From NCBI GenBank assembly GCA_009787915.1, contig WQSK01000065.1:1-5418 (forward strand): DNA of 5,418 nt, written 5' to 3'. Of the stretch, positions 3,400 to 5,418 are shown piece by piece. Under the pieces are notes generated by a model. It was not told the DNA's origin, did no database searches, and was given only the letters and a program-made list of their open reading frames with translations. Position 1 is the stretch's first letter, and every line of letters begins with the position of its first letter. The translations under genes and the position numbers were made by a program. Source of the stretch: Bacillota bacterium. Its GTDB lineage: Bacteria; Bacillota; Clostridia; Christensenellales; UBA1242.

Positions 3400-5418
3400 C
3401 TACATTTTTTCTTGCAGTGTTCGCGCTATGACTTCAAGTTGATGCGCACGCGAAAGACGTGTAAACTCAACCGCGTAACCACTGACCCGAATTGTCAACT
3501 GGGGATATAGTTCTGGCCTCTCCATAGCATCAATAAGCATCTCGCGCCTAAACACGTTAACATTGACGTGCTGACCGCCCTCTTTTACATAGCCGTCAAT
3601 CATCGACACAAGATTAGAAATTTGAGATTCTTCGGTTTTTCCAAGAGCCTCTGGGGTAATCGAAAACGTATATGAAATCCCGTCTTTCGCGTACTCGTAC
3701 GGTAGCGATGCCACAGACGCCAACGACGCAATCGCTCCCTTTTTATCGCGCCCGTGCATAGGGTTCGCACCAGGGGCGAACGGAGCCCCCCGCTCTCTAC
3801 CACATGGGGTGCAACCTGTTTTTGCACCGTAAATCACATTTGATGTAATTGTCAAAATCGACATCGTCGGAATCGCATCACGATAGGTCTTATGTGCACC
3901 CAAATAAGTCATAAACTTTTTAACAATCTCGCCCGCGAGTTTATTAACCTCTTTGTCGTTGTTTCCAAAAGCAGGATATTCTTTGTCGCCCTCATACCCT
4001 GTTATGATTCCATCGGCGTTGCGAATGACTTTGACCTTGGAGTTTTTAATTGCAGACAACGAATCAACAACAATCGAAAGACCCGCTATGCCCGTCGCCT
4101 GGGTTCGCTGAACATCCGAATCATGTAACGCCAGTTGCAGGCTCTCGAAATTATATTTGTCGTGCATATAATGAATGCAATCGAGCGTGTTCATATAAAG
4201 CCCCGCAAGCCATTTAAGGGTTGCATCAAATTTTTTCATAACATCGTTGAAATCAAGATATTCACCCTCCACAGCATCGGTTTTCGGAGCAACCTGTACA
4301 CCGCTGACTTCATCGCGACCGCCGTTGATTGCGTACAAAAGTGCCTTCGCAAGGTTCGCGCGTGCGCCGAAAAATTGCATTTGTTTTCCGACTTTCATAG
4401 CCGACACACAACACGCAATTGCGTAATCATCGCCAAATGTAGGACGCATAAGGTCGTCACTTTCGTATTGGACAGAGTTCGTATCTATTGACACTTTGGC
4501 ACAAAATTTCTTAAATTTTTCAGGCAATTGGGTTGACCACAAAACGGTGAGGTTCGGCTCTGGCGCAGGTCCCAAGTTATAAAGCGCGTGCAAAAACCTA
4601 AACGACGTTTTAGTTACAAGTGTTCTTCCGTCCTCCATCATGCCGCCCAAACACTCGGTCACCCAAGTTGGGTCGCCTGCAAAAAACTTGTTGTATTCTT
4701 TGGTTCGTAAAAACCGAACAATGCGCAACTTCATGATAAAGTGGTCAACCAATTCCTGCGCCTGCTCCTCTGTTAGGGTGCCGTTTGCAATGTCACGCTC
4801 GATAAAAATATCAAGGAAACTGCTCACGCGTCCAAGGCTCATTGCTGCGCCGTCTTGTTGTTTTACCGCCGCCAAATATGCGAGGTAAGTCCACTGTATC
4901 GCCTCTTGTGCCGTACTTGCTGGCCTTGTGATATCAAAGCCATAACTTTTTGCCATAGCCTCAAGTTGCTTAAGTGCCTTGATTCCCTCGGCAATATCTT
5001 CGCGCTGTGCAATGATTTTCGCGCCCAAATACCCCGCATGGGCTTCCCTGTCTTTTGCCTTTTCCCCAATCAAAAACTTTGTTCCATATAATGCAACCCG
5101 CCTGTAATCACCAATAATCCGCCCCCTGCCATAGGCATCAGGCAAACCCGTGATAATCCCCGAACGCCGTGCATTTCGCATTTCTTCGGTATAAACATCA
5201 AACACGCCGTCGTTATGGGTCTTTCTATGGGAAAAAATTTCCTCGGTTTTTGGGTCAAGTTTATAACCAAATTCTTCCAATGCGGTTTTTACGGTACGAA
5301 TACCGCCGTATGGAAAAATCGCACGCTTAAGCGGTTTATCGGTTTGGAGTCCTACAATTTTTTCCAACTCTTGGTCAATATAGCCAGGTCCATAGGCCGT
5401 AATCCCAGACGGTTTTTT
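3400..5418 (-). CDS. pflB: Pyruvate formate-lyase (formate C-acetyltransferase), 5' end outside the window
   Basis: This glycyl radical enzyme converts pyruvate and CoA to acetyl-CoA and formate in the cytoplasm. The frame stays open to the right edge: 17 residues, including GPGYIDQE, precede the TTG at 5367, which is internal. About 75 N-terminal residues of a 750-760 residue enzyme are therefore missing from the window. Numbering from that TTG, the thiyl-radical pair C319-C320 (IACCVS, codons at 4413-4408) matches E. coli C418/C419. W235, F333 and R336 match the known pyruvate-pocket residues W333, F432 and R435. The glycyl radical residue is G630 in RVSGYAV (codon 3480-3478), equal to G734 of E. 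coli. The C-terminal region is about five residues shorter than in E. coli just before GGQHVNVNV. The CC pair and RVSGYAV separate it from glycerol dehydratase and choline lyase relatives. One unusual patch, TGCTPCGRERG (517-527), has two cysteines. Downstream pflA, 13 nt away, encodes its activase. Confidence 0.98.
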   Translation of the reverse strand, partial: KKPSGITAYGPGYIDQELEKIVGLQTDKPLKRAIFPYGGIRTVKTALEEFGYKLDPKTEEIFSHRKTHNDGVFDVYTEEMRNARRSGIITGLPDAYGRGRIIGDYRRVALYGTKFLIGEKAKDREAHAGYLGAKIIAQREDIAEGIKALKQLEAMAKSYGFDITRPASTAQEAIQWTYLAYLAAVKQQDGAAMSLGRVSSFLDIFIERDIANGTLTEEQAQELVDHFIMKLRIVRFLRTKEYNKFFAGDPTWVTECLGGMMEDGRTLVTKTSFRFLHALYNLGPAPEPNLTVLWSTQLPEKFKKFCAKVSIDTNSVQYESDDLMRPTFGDDYAIACCVSAMKVGKQMQFFGARANLAKALLYAINGGRDEVSGVQVAPKTDAVEGEYLDFNDVMKKFDATLKWLAGLYMNTLDCIHYMHDKYNFESLQLALHDSDVQRTQATGIAGLSIVVDSLSAIKNSKVKVIRNADGIITGYEGDKEYPAFGNNDKEVNKLAGEIVKKFMTYLGAHKTYRDAIPTMSILTITSNVIYGAKTGCTPCGRERGAPFAPGANPMHGRDKKGAIASLASVASLPYEYAKDGISYTFSITPEALGKTEESQISNLVSMIDGYVKEGGQHVNVNVFRREMLIDAMERPELYPQLTIRVSGYAVEFTRLSRAHQLEVIARTLQEKM

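Noticed and set aside
2135..4888. Many open frames on the plus strand across the phosphatase, pflA and pflB genes
   Set aside because: They lie antisense to genes with clear family motifs, have low-complexity or unnatural composition, and show no promoters or ribosome binding sites.
5365..5367. TTG at 5367 as the start of pflB
   Set aside because: The frame stays open upstream with PFL-like sequence (GPGYIDQE) to the window edge, so this is an internal leucine codon.

Overview
The window looks like a chromosomal stretch of an anaerobic, fermentative bacterium with moderately low GC. The evidence is an oxygen-sensitive pyruvate formate-lyase (PFL) with its radical-SAM activase, a PduL-type phosphotransacylase, a proline-linker lipoprotein and a tRNA gene with encoded CCA. 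A Bacillota/Clostridia-like host is the most natural guess, but nothing here fixes the phylum.

Layout. At the left edge a minus-strand gene begins (65 to 1, cut off by the edge). It is divergent from a plus-strand pduL (126-701). The 60 bp between them hold two back-to-back promoters whose -35 boxes are one base apart. pduL overlaps tail-to-tail by 8 bp with a minus-strand lipoprotein gene of unknown function (1860-694), which has its own promoter. Further right, all on the minus strand and transcribed right to left, come pflB (5418-3400, 5' end outside the window), pflA (3386-2664), tRNA-Ser(CGA) (2622-2535) with a near-consensus promoter, and a histidine-phosphatase-family gene (2499-1930). 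No convincing intrinsic terminator was found anywhere in the window.

How the genes fit together. PflA installs the glycyl radical on PflB. PflB converts pyruvate and CoA to formate and acetyl-CoA. PduL can convert acetyl-CoA and phosphate to acetyl-phosphate, the substrate of acetate kinase (no ackA is visible here). This is a compact acetate/formate energy module, although pduL is on the other strand and 2.7 kb away. The phosphatase and the lipoprotein have no evident link to it.

The most unusual signal is how translation starts are laid out. All three genes next to a recognisable promoter have the -10 box only 6-8 nt before the ATG and no Shine-Dalgarno, which predicts leaderless mRNAs. 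The two genes inside transcripts (pflA and the phosphatase) have strong GGAGG-type sites. A second oddity is a 10-nt perfect complementarity between the tRNA-Ser D-loop region and its own CCA end plus trailer, just before the phosphatase ribosome-binding site. No clear evidence of a mobile element, CRISPR array or defence system was seen.
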